Part shown: positions 44,340 through 55,994 of the stretch, piece by piece
Numbering within the stretch: position 1 is the first letter of the stretch
How the letters are laid out: each line of letters opens with the position of its first letter
From: Scoparia ambigualis
Taxonomy: Eukaryota > Arthropoda > Insecta > Lepidoptera > Crambidae
Direction of reading: 5' to 3'
Assembly (NCBI GenBank): GCA_963921215.1
Contig: OY992507.1
Coordinates: forward strand, 11,141,212-11,205,211
Length of the DNA stretch: 64,000 bases
Made by a program: the position numbers and the translations under genes
Notes under the pieces: model-generated
Seen by the model: only the letters and a program-made list of their open reading frames with translations
Databases searched by the model: none
What the model was told of the DNA's origin: nothing

Positions 44340-44690
44340 TAACCCCAACGATGCATCGCTCGCCGCGAGACCCGACGTTTTGCATTCGATCCCAACGACC
44401 CTATGTTATTAGTTTTCGTTTATATTTTGACGCGCACACTATTTGTGACTCGATATTGTAAGCAGTTCAAACTTATTGCACCCTCTGATTTTGAAACGCG
44501 AAGCATTTGCATTGTCTGATTGCGGGACTGGCGGTGTTATGCTATTTTTATGTTTTATTTCTTTGCAATGAGGTTCCAAAGTAAAAAGATCATCCGTTTA
44601 GAGTGTTAATTAATATCTCTGATCTCTAACTAAAATATCAATTGCTTGCGTGCCTATTGAAAGAGGAAATCAGAAACAGCTGCGGAATCA
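44340..44690. other. no gene
   Basis: Unassigned sequence. Confidence 0.4.
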
Positions 44691-44692
44691 TC

Positions 44693-45256
44693 TAAGGGTC
44701 AATTTATACTAGAGCAGAGTCAAAGCGCATCGAAACGTTAAATTCTTCACAACTAAAGCGAAGCTGCACGAATACGCGCGCACACTTTTACGTGTAATAA
44801 TGGACATCAGCGGCAGTCAGTGCTATTGCATCACTTACCAGTTGACTCTCGTAGCTGAAACGTGTGTAAAATGTTTTTATTATTGAAATTTTGCATTCAC
44901 AACGCTATATAGGTAACGGATAAAATGTTTAATAGAAAAAAAAATATCCCACTCGAGCTTCCTGAGACTGGTTGATTTTTTTTTAGTAAACATTTTATCC
45001 GTGTGTAAAATGGTTGATTTTGATCTTGCTATGATATAACTTATATCGGAAGTTGAAGAAATCCATCGTGATTAACACCGGTGCAGGCCAACTTCGACTG
45101 ATGACGCGTAGGATCGCTAGTGGGCGCATGGATTCGTGCGAATGCGCGCGATAATGTGTGCATTACGCTGTGGAGATAAGGTTTAATTTGTTATGTTAAG
45201 TTTTGGATTGACGCCTCGATGCGCTTCGACTCTGCGGTAATATAAATAGACCCTTA
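44693..45256 (+). mobile_element. TIR element with MADF-like start, PIF/Harbinger candidate
   Basis: Inverted ends TAAGGGTCAATTTATACTA and complement, continuing through GCAGAGTCAAAGCGCATCGA (about 40 bp). Internally, 45010 onward reads MVDFDLAMI, stop, LISEVEEIH, like the opening helix of a MADF domain. A SINE T insertion splits it. Confidence 0.55.
44874..44999 (-). repeat. SINE T insertion with 5' inversion
   Basis: Flanked by CGTGTGTAAAATG (44861-44873 and 45000-45012). The left part, starting with the reversed tail TTTTTATTATTG, is the SINE 3' end on the minus strand. The right part (ATCCCACTCGAGCTTCCTGA to CATTTTATC) is the upstream SINE segment on the plus strand, so the 5' end is inverted. 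Confidence 0.85.
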
Positions 45257-45265
45257 GTGTTGAGA

Positions 45266-45572
45266 CACGTTGTCTCGCGGGCGCGGTGGCGGGCGTGGTC
45301 ACGAAATATCAAACTAATGACGTTATATCCGCGTGTTCACGTACGAAACGCACGTGCGGTGCAAGTAGCGGGTAAACTAGCGATGCCGCACGCGGCGCGC
45401 TCGCGGCACGGCGGCATTATCAAACGCGTGAAAAGTTTGTGTGTGTTCACGTCGAACAAGCGGCGGAGCGCGCGATTTACCTCGCCGCGCAAACGCCTGG
45501 CGGCTAGCGTGATCACAGCTCGCTACGTCTACAACGCCCGCACCCGCCGCCGCGCCCGCGTGATCCAACGTG
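45266..45572. mobile_element. GC-rich MITE, about 307 bp
   Basis: CACGTTG plus CGCGGGCGCGGTGGCGGG on the left pairs with CCCGCCGCCGCGCCCGCG plus CAACGTG on the right. Frames across it are Arg/Ala-rich by composition only. Confidence 0.6.
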
Positions 45573-45574
45573 AA

Positions 45575-46160
45575 CAAGCACATTGTGATAGTCAATTGGC
45601 ACCTCAAAACTAGAAGAGAGACAATCAGTGTAGTTTACAAGTAATGCTTCAAATTAGTCATTCATAGCACAGCGGCAGTTGCAACATTTTTAGTTGTATG
45701 GATTGGATATTCAAGGCTCAGTCTTTAACGACGATATTTAAAACGACGATAAATACGCGCGCCGTTATAGCACTCACATGCGATGCGAAATATTTTATAG
45801 TAAATAAACAGTAAACAGTAAAAAGTTGCTTATATACAATTAGTAATCTTCGCTACCACATAACATGCCAAACATACACTATCTAAACTTCACCAGCGTT
45901 GTTTGCTTTTAATTTAACAGCGCCAATAAAGTGAGCTTCGCGAGATGAGATAAAAAATTAAAACGTCAAAGAGCGTGCCGCAGAATAACCGCCGCACGTG
46001 GATTTGTACATTTAAAAGTACTGAAACTGTAATACCATATATGAACGCAAACGATATTGAAAAGAAGATAAATTGAGGTGAAACCATACATACTATTATT
46101 ATGATCTTTTTAAGAGCTTATGGCCACCTATATTGAAAGCGGGTTGAAGTAACTCGCGTC
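45575..46160. other. no gene
   Basis: Unassigned sequence. Confidence 0.4.
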
Positions 46161-46164
46161 CGTA

Positions 46165-46410
46165 GTTTTATACCCTTGAGTCCCTATGGCATTTGTTGCT
46201 GTTGTGTTTCGCCCGGTGAGTGGAAGTACAAGAGGACTACCCCCCCCCCCCCACTCCTCACCGCCACAAATCCTACTACTTTCTCAAAGGTCCTACTCCT
46301 TCCTCAAGCCCGGCAATGCATTTGCGACTTCTCTGATTTTGCGGGTGTCCATGGGCGGCGGTGTTTTCGGCCCAGTCAGGCGAACCGCCTGCTTCTTTGC
46401 CAGTCTAGTT
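46165..46410 (+). repeat. SINE-like repeat with LINE-type tail
   Basis: TTGCTGTTGTGTTTCGCCCG, a run of 13 C, then GCGGGTGTCCATGGGCGGCG and a CCGCCTGCTTCTTTGCC tail. It is the plus-strand relative of 13300-13645. Confidence 0.65.
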
Positions 46411-46516
46411 TTTTAACATTGTGTTACTTACACTATAAAAACCACATAGGAACATACAATACTCTTGCGTCAAAAAAACCTTCATACAATCAATATACTT
46501 AATATAGGTAAGATCT

Positions 46517-47815
46517 GTATTGAGAAAAATGAGCAGGGGTAAATCACCCGGACATGACCACTTAAGTGTTGAGCACCTGCATTATGCAGGTGTGCATCTA
46601 CCGCGAGTTTTAGCGATGTTCTTCTCTCTTTGCTTAAATCACAGCTTTTTACCGGACGATATGTTAAAAACTATAGTTGTACCTATTGCTAAAAATAAAA
46701 CTGGTAGTGCTAGTGACAAGTCTGACTACAGGCCAATATCGTTGGCGACTGTTGTGGCTAAGGTACTGGACAGGCTGCTTGACCCAGAACTAGGTACATG
46801 TGTTAAACTCCATGATGCGCAGTTTGGGTTTAGGCTTAGTCTTTCCACCGAAACTGCTGTGTGTGCCTCAACTCAAGCAGGCTGTTCTGTATTATACTGC
46901 AAGAGATACGGCGGTATATGCGCTGTTCTTGGACTTGTCAAAAGCATTCGACCTGGTTCAATATGAGGTCCTATGGAAAAACTTGTTTATGACACAGATT
47001 TACCTCATGAATATATCTCAATCTTGCGGTACTGGTACTCTCGCCAGCAGAATTATGTAAAATGGTCTGGCGAGCTTTCAAGTGTGTACAGTTTGGAAAG
47101 TGGAGTGAGGCAATGTGGCATAAGCTCACCGGCGCTTTTCAACCTGTACATGAACAAGCTGATCGTCGAGCTCAGCGGCACCGGTGTTGGTTGTTCTGTT
47201 GACGGCACCTTTGTCAATAACATTAGCTACGCAGACGACATGGTGCTGCTGTGCCCTTCGATTGGAGCTCTCAATAAGCGTATTAGCATCTGTGAGCGGT
47301 ATGTGGTGGCCCACGGTCTCAGGTATAACACAGTCAAGAGTGAGTTGCTAGTTTTTAAAGCTAAAAACAAGTCGTATAAAGTTCCGCCTGTAAGACTAAA
47401 TGGCACTCCTTTCAAGCAAGTACCGAATTTTAAGTACCTGGGACATTGGGTCACCGAGTCACTCAAGGACGATTTGGACTTGGAACGGGAGCGCAGAGCT
47501 TTGTGCGTCATGGCTAATATGATTGCCCGCAGGTTTATACGCTATACTAAACAGGTTAAGATTACACTTTTTAAAGCCTTTTGTAACTCTCTGTACACGT
47601 ACAGTCTGTGGACGCATTACACCCAGGGGGCATACAGGGCTCTGCGCACTCAATACAATAACGCATTCAGGATGCTGATGGAGCTTCGTCGTCACTGTAG
47701 TGTATCAGGGATGCTGGCAGAAGCTGGAGTAGATAGCTTTGCAGCCATTATTTGTAATATTTTGCCATCATACTATCAGCAGAAACAGCAGGAGTATCAG
47801 AATATTGTGTTATAG
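46517..47815 (+). pseudogene. LINE reverse transcriptase, frameshifted
   Basis: Nearly complete palm and thumb: RGKSPGHDHLSVEHLHY, KSDYRPISLATVVAKVLDRL, DAQFGFRLSLSTETAV, ALFLDLSKAFDLVQYEVLW (first catalytic Asp), SGVRQCGISSPALFNLYMN, NNISYADDMVLLCPS (YADD), FKYLGHWVTESLKDD and AFCNSLYTYSLWTHYTQGAY. Frameshifts occur near 46860 and 46970. It stops at 47813-47815. A different lineage from the LINEs at 41-44 kb. No endonuclease or 3' tail recognised. Confidence 0.85.
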
Positions 47816-47817
47816 TC

Positions 47818-48216
47818 AGCGCGCGAGCCGGCCGGTGCTTGTCTATAGTTACGACTTACACCGACCGCGCCCGACCTCCACCGAGTGTGTCTGATATGAA
47901 ATTCGTTACCTAAATAATGCAGTGAGCATAAAGTATCCACACGTATCTTATATATGTTTTAAATTATAGACGAAAATATTAAAATTATTCGGCGCATAAT
48001 ATCGTATCGACACTAAGTAACAATTTCAAAATATTATTTTGAAGCATAATATCGTATGTGACTTTGAGCATATGATTTTATTTTTATTTGTGAGAGCACA
48101 AAGTCTTATCAGTAAATACAATGTGTTAACAAAACAAAATTAGAGGCATAACGTCTCATATACAAATACAGCCGTTCGTAACGTCGGTCGTTCTGGGTCA
48201 ATTTTTAATGGAAGCA
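47818..48216. other. no gene
   Basis: GC-rich first 80 bp, then AT-rich. Two near repeats of ATAATATCGTAT (47997, 48047). Confidence 0.4.
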
Positions 48217-48398
48217 TTAAGCGTGGGTCAAACCAGATGCGTTGCGTTGCAGCACAGCACGTTTTAGCGCAGCGCGTTGCGTAGCGAGGTCACACCGGCC
48301 GCGCAGCCAGTCGCAAGTGGCCGCTACGCAACGCAACGCGCAGTGCTGCAACGCTTTGCACTGCAACGCTCTGCACATCGGCCATTTTCGTTTGAGAA

Positions 48399-48623
48399 AT
48401 GGAAGATAGTGTGAGCATTTCTGAGTATTCTGACGAAGGATGGTTGTGTAGTAGCTCATCTGATGAAGAACTGCTGCTTCTAACAATCCATCAGGTCGGA
48501 AGAAATAAAAGAATATGGGTGCATGACATAAATAAAAGAAGGATCGAACGAAGCGAATACAATCGCCTATGCCGAGAGTTGGAGTCACATGAAGACCGAT
48601 TTTACTGGTATTTCCATATGTAA
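48399..48623 (+). pseudogene. PIF/Harbinger transposase N-terminus
   Basis: Seventy-four codons: an acidic start (MEDSVSISEYSDEGW), then RIWVHDINKRRIERSEYNRL and CRELESHEDRFYWYFHM. The WVH-IN-R--GEF--L--EL--D--RF--YFRM pattern is the N-terminus of PIF/Harbinger (HARBI1-type) nucleases. The DDE catalytic domain is absent and the frame ends where the internal deletion begins. In the second unit (49173 onward) the same exon has an early stop after MEDSVSIS. Confidence 0.75.
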
Positions 48624-48624
48624 T

Positions 48625-48727
48625 GCCATAATAAAGTTTTATAATTCGTATTTTTGTAGTTTTTGTCTTTCGGCACATATAAACTTTTGTGATTCCGAAC
48701 AAATTTTTCTTTAATTTCCGCATCCAT
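48625..48727 (-). pseudogene. MADF-domain partner protein, first exon (unit 1)
   Basis: Minus strand from the ATG at 48727 reads MDAEIKEKFVRNHKSLYVPK and DKNYKNTNYKTLLW, a MADF start (short helix, then the H-SLY--KDKNYKN block). Harbinger elements encode such a DNA-binding accessory protein that escorts the transposase. Truncated by the internal deletion. Confidence 0.65.
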
Positions 48728-49386
48728 TTTTGTATTTAAATACAAACCACCGTTTTCCTGCTGCACGGTGCTGTGCGTCTACGCGCGTAGTCGTCCGCGG
48801 TGTGACGTCCATTATAGAAAGCCATGTAATACAACGTCATCATGGCACGTAGTGCGCGCTATGTTGCCAAATCGCCTGCTACGTTCGCGCGAGTACGCGC
48901 GCTCGGTTTGTCTCTGCGTGGCGTGATGCGCGGGGACGCGCGTAGCTGCGCAGCGCTGTGCAGCATCGTGCGTTTGGTGTGTCATGTCTCATAATAATGC
49001 TTATATTACAACGTCATAAGCTGCGCCGCGTTGCGTTGCAGCACAGCGCGTTGCGTAGCGATGTCACACCGGCCGCGCGGCCAGTCGCAAGTGGCCGCTA
49101 CGCAACGCAACGCGCTGTGCTGCAACGCTCTGCACTGCAACGTTCTGGACATCGGCCATTTTCGTTTGAGAAATGGAAGATAGTGTGAGTATTTCTTAAT
49201 ATTCTGACGAAGGATGGTTGGGTAGTAGCTCATCTGATGAAGAACTGCTGCTTCTCACGATCTATCAGGTCGGAAGAAATAAAAGAATATGGGTGCATGA
49301 CATAAATAAAAAAAAATATACTTTAATCAGTGAAAAATAAGATTCTGTAAAAAAAAAACAATTTTACAAAGTTGTGTATGACTTAC

Positions 49387-49525
49387 CATCAATATTCAGC
49401 TGCCTTCCAATATTTTGCCATAATAAAGTTTTATATTGCGTATTTTTGTAGTTCTTGTCTTTCGGTACATAAACTCTTGTGTTTCCAAACTAATTCTATG
49501 AATTTTTCCTAACTCCCGCATCCAT
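49387..49525 (-). pseudogene. MADF-domain partner protein, first exon (unit 2)
   Basis: Longer than in unit 1: YVPKDKNYKNTQYKTLLWQN and IGRQLNIDG, followed by a consensus donor G^GTAAGT at 49387/49386. Two in-frame stops near codons 10 and 12. The first intron survives in part. Confidence 0.65.
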
Positions 49526-49874
49526 TTTTGTATTTAAATACAAACCACTGTTTTCCTGCTGCACGGCGCTGCACGTCTACGCGCGTAGGCGTCCGCGGTA
49601 TTCCGTCCGCTAAGGAAAGCCATATAATACAACGTCATCATGGCACGTAGTGCGCGCTATGTTGCCAAACCGCCTGCTGCGTTCGCGCGCGTACGCGCGC
49701 TCGGTTTGTCCCTACGTGGCGTGATGCGCGGGGACGCGCGTAGCTGCGCAGCGCTGTGCAGCATCGTGCGTTTGGTGTGTCATGTCTCATACTATTGCAT
49801 ATATTACAACGTCATGAGCTGCAACGTGCTGTGCTGTGCTGCAACGCAACGCATCTGGTTTGACCCACGCTTAA

Positions 49875-51435
49875 AGGTTTAACCATCTTTGCGACTTATT
49901 ATGCATACTTCTTTTAGAAGTATAAGGGCGAATTGAATGTTATAGCCCGTATGCTTCTATGTATTAGAATAAGAACTAACATACGACATTATGCACCTGT
50001 GATATCTTAGCAACAGAATGAGACAGAAATATGATTCCTAGATGGGTAGAAAGAATATAGTTGGTACAAAAAGTTATTTTTGGCTGATTTGCGCATTCGA
50101 CCAAATGCTTCGGATGTCCACAAATAAGTATACCTACACATAGACCAGAGACTATTAAAATCTTCAAAGGTAAAAAAGTAACAATTAAAAAATTCAATTA
50201 ATAAACTGCAGGTTTAATACTTTCTAATAAAGAAAGAAAATAATGTTTTTAAAAATTAAAAAAAACTATTTCACAAAAGCGTCATGACTTTACTTGAAAG
50301 AAACAATATTATAAGTAAGTATATTTTAAACAAACCGTTTCTAAACAAGGGATCCCAAAACGAAACGCAATTTTGTAACAAAGATCCATTGCAGAAAATA
50401 AAATTAACGTAAGTAACATTATCAAAATAAATCTAACTATGGAATGATTTAACTTTATATATTACTATTACTAGATTATCAAAATTATAGCACATTTACA
50501 AATAAGATTAAAATAAAATAATGACAGCTTACATAAATTAATCTCATTTTTCTGTAGCAAACTTACTTTTTGGCAAAGGTACAACATCCCTAAAATATTG
50601 ATTTAAAACGAGAATGAAACGATAGTGATGTCTAAATGTAGCGATGGACGACATTATGTGGCAGTTGAAACATTTATTTATGTTCTCATGTCCAAAAAGA
50701 AATGAAAAACTTAAAGAAGAATGGGCAAAACGTCCCCCCTCCTTGTAACACTTACATCTATGTATCAAATAAAAGTACTTGAAAAGTGAAGCTTTTTATT
50801 GTATGACAGCAAATCTGTCAGGTATGGGAGAAAAAAGTTATTCAGAAGAAGAAAATTAAAATATTAAATGATAAAAGTCAAGATTTTTTCTAGAATTTAA
50901 ACTTCTATAACGCAGATTCTTTTGATTTATAGGAGTCGTTTATAATGAAAAAAAAAATTAAAATACACCCTCACTTAAAAAAAAATGAAAATACACCCTC
51001 ACTTTTCATTTTTTTTCATTTTCCCATTTTTTTTTCCATTCATTCATTCGCTTGTTCATATTTGCTGTCCTTACAACAAAATACACTCTTTATTTCGAAA
51101 CTTACCATGTGCGAACTTACAAAGAACTTACTTCATACAAAAACGCCCATTCTTCTTTTAGTGTAAATTTAAGTAAAAACATTTGAAACCGAGTGTGATT
51201 TAACATTGTCATTTTTGAATCCTATTAAAATTTGTTGAAGATGCACATTTTGTTAGTCCATATAACATGCTCAGACCATTGGAAATGTCTGTTACGGACG
51301 CAACAGTAATAGGAAATAATTCCTAAATAAAGTAACTTCATTAAAGGCAATGCTAGCTATCCGGCGTACCTTGGCATACTTAATTCATGAGATCCACTTC
51401 TCGAAAGCAATACAAATAATACAGCAGTAGCAAAA
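49875..51435. other. no gene; AT-rich spacer downstream of Tctex1 gene
   Basis: No recognised element. ACACCCTCACTT is repeated at 50965-51003 within a poly(A)/poly(T) hairpin-like stretch. Short frames at 50544-50768 and 50945-51166 have no family signature. The 3' UTR of the gene at 51442 probably extends into the right edge. Confidence 0.45.
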
Positions 51436-51441
51436 ATTAGC

Positions 51442-52773
51442 TCAGTCCAAATAAATTGCTAGCAAAGTGACTTGAATGAAGGCAGTGGCGGTCTCCCTGT
51501 GTGAATCGACGTAGTTGTCTCTCTCGTGGTCCCAGATGAAGGCGAGAGCGTTATTGTAACACTGAGACCGCTTGTGACCAATGGTGACGACCGAGATGAT
51601 ACGGTACCGATTGAACATCATAGCTTTGACTTTGCGCATGAGTTCGCCTGCTAACCTCAACGCGAGCTGTGGCGAATCCTGTAGTAAAATCATTAACTTG
51701 TACATAAATTCATGTGTTAGGGGCGTAACTTTCATCCCACCCATAAAACAACCATACTTTAAAATAAGTGAAAATAGTAATTAAGATTGGGGGAAGCAAG
51801 GACGACACGCGGGACGCCGTAATATGAACGACTGCAAATTAAGTGCAGTGAACTAGCGACACAGATTTCATCTCTTATAAATATGTATTATTTTTTCCTA
51901 ATAGGGAAATTTAACTGTTTTCTTCGGTGTTTTTTTATACTAGCATTGTCTTATCATTCAACAATCGTCATTATTATAAAAAGAGTTAGAGTTTGCAATA
52001 GTACTTTGTATTTCGTATTTACTTAGTAGTATGTATTTACTTACACTTCCGTTATATTTGTGATCAGTAAAGTTCTCAGTGATCATTTCTTCGACCAATA
52101 TAGACACCTTTTCAAAATGAAATTTTTCAAATGGCTCTAATTGGTATGTGGGAAGGTATACTAATGCTGGCCTTTTAAACTCCATGGCGAACTGAAACCA
52201 AACATACACATAAATGCTATGCAATAATTTCTTGAATTGATTTCTCAAAGAGTCAATTCTTTAAAACCTAACTATCGACGATATGGAAGAAGCTTTCTAT
52301 TATGAATAAACATACAAAATACTTAATCCTTAAGGCTTAATCTCTTTAGCCCTGTAATTTCACTAGATCTGTTACCCTTCAAATCACAACTAATCCTTTG
52401 CACAACTGTTTCCTTTGCATGTTGTTGTGGATGTATTAATTGCTGCATCTTGTTAAAAATGTAACAAGGAAATAATAAAAAGTTAAAGAATATAAATAAC
52501 GAATCGAAAGATTAAAACAAGACGGAACTAGCAATATAAGTTGTAGATCAGTCAACTATGTTTGCTCTAAAAAACTTTTGAATGCACTTAAAATGTACTA
52601 CCTACCTGAGAAGACTTCTCCACAGGTTTAATGCCTGGTACTCCTGTGAAACCAAAGGAATGTCGTCTAATTTTCATCCTGCTTAAAGACATGTTAAGCA
52701 TGGATTTTGTATTAGAATGAGTTTTCGCCGCCACTATGGACACTCTACTCTTCTTGGTATCAGTGTCGCCCAT
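51442..52773 (-). CDS. Tctex1-domain (DYNLT-like) dynein light chain protein, gene A
   Basis: Three coding exons on the minus strand: 52606-52773, 52045-52191 and 51442-51678, with introns bounded by GTAGGT..TTTCAG and GTAAGT..CTACAG, all phase 0. The product is 183 residues. Residues 1-56 are basic and Ser-rich (SLSRMKIRRHSFGFTGVPGI); residues about 70-183 form a Tctex1 domain, with FEKVSILVEEMITENFTDHK, LAGELMRKVKAMMFNRYRII, VVTIGHKRSQCYNNALAFIW and the closing TAFIQVTLLAIYLD strand. Such proteins are dynein light chains or TCTEX1D-type axonemal and ciliary proteins that dimerise and bind intermediate chains. The start is the first Met in exon 1. Paralogous to gene B, 5.9 kb upstream on the same strand. 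The last exon lacks an intron present in gene B. Confidence 0.9.
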
Positions 52774-52779
52774 CGTAAA

Positions 52780-52985
52780 ATATATGAAAAATATCGAAAT
52801 GTAATATTATTTCTAACAATACTTGTAAATCATACAAAGGCCAATGAAAAACTGGGTCAAATCTGTCAGTCACTTTCTTGTTTTTTTTTCTAAAGTTATA
52901 GATTATGGTATAAATCACAGATTTGCCAGTATTTATTAATAAATAATAATAAATATTTATTTCAGAGAAAAAACAACAGATGGTA
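52780..52985. other. upstream region of gene A
   Basis: AT-rich. No TATA box placed with confidence. Confidence 0.35.
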
Positions 52986-52988
52986 AAA

Positions 52989-53042
52989 ATAAAGAGCGGC
53001 CACAGACATATAATTATACGTCTGTGAGAAGCGGCCTTTATG
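52989..53042. repeat. 54-bp hairpin
   Basis: ATAAAGAGCGGCC and CACAGACRTATAAT pair with their complements around ATAATTAT. Possible tiny MITE. Confidence 0.6.
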
Positions 53043-53070
53043 ATAAATACCTTACAGACTAACGTAAGCA

Positions 53071-53290
53071 GGGTGGAAAAAAAAGACCGTGGTTGGAGGA
53101 AAAGTACCCTTAATATTGATTATGGCAAATTTTACTGAAAAGAAACATATCTTTAATTTCAAAAATAATTAAAAGTGCATTTAAAGATTTTTGTAAAATC
53201 ACCTGCTTGTGCCGGGAATCGAACCGGTGAAATGTGAAAAAACACCTGTATTATATGATACCAACCGTATAAAATATGGTACTACCTTCG
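53071..53290. mobile_element. TA-type MITE, left part
   Basis: CAGGGTGGAAAAAAAAGACC and TGCCGGGAATCGAACCGG match the complete copy at 62619-63003. The right end is lost. Confidence 0.7.
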
Positions 53291-53545
53291 GGTCAGTAGA
53301 GGAATTGAAAACCGAAGTTCAAACCGAAATTCAAAGATTTTAAATATTCACCATAACTCGACACAAAAGGCGACACGTAACGAATTCAGTCGAAGAATAC
53401 GTCTGTGCGTGCATACATGAAAATGGGTCTCATTTTGAGAAATTCATAAAAGGGGTTACGCATTTCGGTTTCCCATACAAACTTCCAAGAAAGAAATTTT
53501 TAAAAACTAATAGAAGCCAATTTTGATGAAACTTTGCATGCTGAA

Positions 53546-53715
53546 GTAAAACACAGGGATCTAAATAGTTTGTTGAAAACATTTAAAAAAATGTTTATTT
53601 AACTGAGTTATTGCGATTTTTAACTTTCTATGGTGGACTTAAATCGCAATTACTCAGCTAAAAAAACGTTTTTTAAAAATGTTTCCAACAAACTATTTAG
53701 ATCCCTGTGTTTTAC
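53546..53715. repeat. fold-back repeat, 170 bp
   Basis: GTAAAACACAGGGATCTAAA (53546) pairs exactly with its complement ending at 53715, and inner arms pair through AAACATTT and CTGAGTTATTGCGATT around a 20-bp loop. Confidence 0.8.
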
Positions 53716-53719
53716 TTTA

Positions 53720-54770
53720 CCCCGTTAGTTTTTTCTAATACGTCATAAATGAATTCGATGGCTCCTAAGTAAACAATCATATGTGCAAAAAGGTACTTTT
53801 ACACCAGAGCATTTTAAAGACATTTTCATTCATAATTACTTTAATTTTAGTACTATAACTTTGAAATTTACATATTGTGTACATAACGAATGGCGCCTCA
53901 GTATGGTTCCAAAAGAAAATCTTAAATTGGTTTAGTTTTCGAAATAATGTTGTTACAATTATTTACATCGGTAGTTGTATATTTTTAAAATACTTACGAT
54001 AACTTACGTTAAATTATATTTGCAAAATATATCGTATAGTTGGCATACAATTGTTTACGTTGATATTTTGTTACTCTATTTACACGCAAGTAGCACATAC
54101 CATTTTAACTATGTAAATAATTTATAGTTAATATAGTATCTTATGATTAGTAACCTGTAAAATAGTTTTTTTATAATCTTATTGTAGAATAAATTGTTTT
54201 AATGTGTTATTATTTGGTCTAGTAACACGAAACTTACAAAATCAATAATATAATTAGATTAAATATTGATTTATGTACATAGTAAAAAAACTACGAAATA
54301 TTTTTATATTTTTATTAAATTAATAAACATTTAAAAAAAAGTTATTAAGCCAATTAATTATTAATAGCAATAAAAAAATTAAATTAGGGCAATAATTTAC
54401 TGGCTTAATTTTTATAATTGAGTACCTATTACAAAAATGTTAAAGAAGTTCAAAGAATATTACAAAATATTAAACTACTAGCACACTAAATAACCAATTT
54501 TGTACATACCTTCATAATTTCTTTATAATTTTCATAAATTTTATAAATTTAATTATAAAAATGCACTTTTATAAGAAATCAACAATAGGAACAACAGGTA
54601 AGTAGGTATATGATTTAAACTTATTAAAGAAATTAAATGAACAAAACTAGCTTACATTATACAGTCTTTTTATAAAGATTGCGTTGATGAACACTTAAAG
54701 CACCATGGCAGACACCGGTGACCGACAATCAATTAATCTTTATTGTGTCTGGTTGTATGGCAGTTAATGT
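53720..54770. other. no gene
   Basis: Very AT-rich, no recognised element. Confidence 0.5.
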
Positions 54771-54779
54771 GTTAACAAA

Positions 54780-55720
54780 CATATAAATCACGCCCGCTTC
54801 CCGGAGGGGTAGGCAGAGATCACAGCTTTTTATTTGCTACGATCCTGATAAACATCCTTTGCTTCACTTACTCTCATAACGTTCTTCATTTACATGCTCG
54901 TCGGTTTAGGGTACTCTTAACCTGACCTTTAACGAGAACGTTACCGCGGAGGCCTTCCCCTTCTAACTATCCCTATCTCTCTCGCCTCATGCACCTTATT
55001 TGTAATTCCTTTTTATCCATCCTCTCTAAATAACCAAACCATCTTACTGACTTTCATGTTTCTTCTGCCACATCCAATTTCACGGCAAAGACTCCTCCAT
55101 GCACAGCCAGTCATTTTTTTGAGATACGTTCCGGCTGCTTTTAAAGGCGTTAAGTGCCCCATTCACTATACTCCCAGCATTCACTCACTTTTTAATATCT
55201 TTATCATGCTTTACATGCCTAGTAAACATCGTGCCCAGGTACACAAACTCTTTCATTTGCTCTACTTTTTCTTCTTTAATCAATATCACACTCTATCATA
55301 CACTCGTCTCTATCAATCACCATAACTTTCGTCTTACTTACATTCCGTTTCATTCCTTCACTCATTTTAATTCATTCATTTTCCTTTTACAGATCTTTGC
55401 ATACTAGTTACCATCTCCTGTAAGTCCATCGCTGACGATGCAAGTAGTACCTGATCATCTGCATAGAGAAGACATTAGACGAGTAACTCATTCATTCTTA
55501 ATCGACATTCATCATCAAGATTTAAGAGCCACGGGACGTTGACAAAACACATCCCTGTTTAATACCCTTTTTGATGCACTTGGCTTTTCGAACCACTCAG
55601 TGTACGATCAGTGGAATATAGGATGATTACTGTGATTAATTCGAAAATCAGTGCCTAAAACACCTGTCTCTTTATCAGATCAATTTCCTTATAATAATAC
55701 CTTTGTCGTCTCTCATCTTT
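54780..55720 (-). pseudogene. RTE-like LINE reverse transcriptase remnant
   Basis: Minus strand, with many stops: RLMNELLV, LLYADDQVLLASSAMDLQEM, a VIDRDECMIECDI block, EFVYLGTMFTR (shifted) and later SMCR-type residues. YADD, then the E-VYLG-MFT block, is the RTE family order. Badly decayed. Confidence 0.7.
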
Positions 55721-55724
55721 TTAG

Positions 55725-55990
55725 TTTCAGATCTGAGGGACACAGTATCAATGGGAAAGGTCGACGGTGTATTAGCTTGCGTGTTGAATAGCCGGAAAAA
55801 TCCGACTGATAATCATGGTGGTGTTTCAGAAAAAACTGTTTTCTAAAGTTCAGAAAGGCCTGAAATTTTTACTAAATCAGTCCCAGGTGGTAGTGGTGAC
55901 ACTGAAATAAAAAAAATGTAACTTAAGATATTACTTTTTACCGTAATTGCAACGTAAACTATCTTATTTTGTAGATACAATAGGCCATTT
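55725..55990. other. no gene
   Basis: Unassigned. Confidence 0.4.
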
Positions 55991-55994
55991 CGCA

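Larger units (their letters stand above)
48221..49870. mobile_element. composite PIF/Harbinger derivative, 1,650 bp
   Basis: Outer ends GCGTGGGTCAAACCAGATGC and complement, continuing through GTTGCGTTGCAGCACAGCAC, flanked by TTAA on both sides. The interior is two head-to-tail units of about 790 bp that meet near 49025. Each unit carries the start of a Harbinger transposase on plus and the start of a MADF protein on minus, facing each other, with everything in between deleted. The deletion points differ between units. Confidence 0.8.

Noticed and set aside
45257..45613. 118-codon Arg-rich protein
   Set aside because: The composition follows from a GC-rich inverted-repeat element. No family match and no splice context.
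48217..48723. 168-codon minus frame
   Set aside because: It is a shifted frame over the MADF exon and the inverted GC-rich end of the Harbinger derivative.
50544..51166. Small genes downstream of gene A
   Set aside because: Frames are short, AT-driven, and without homology signs I can identify.
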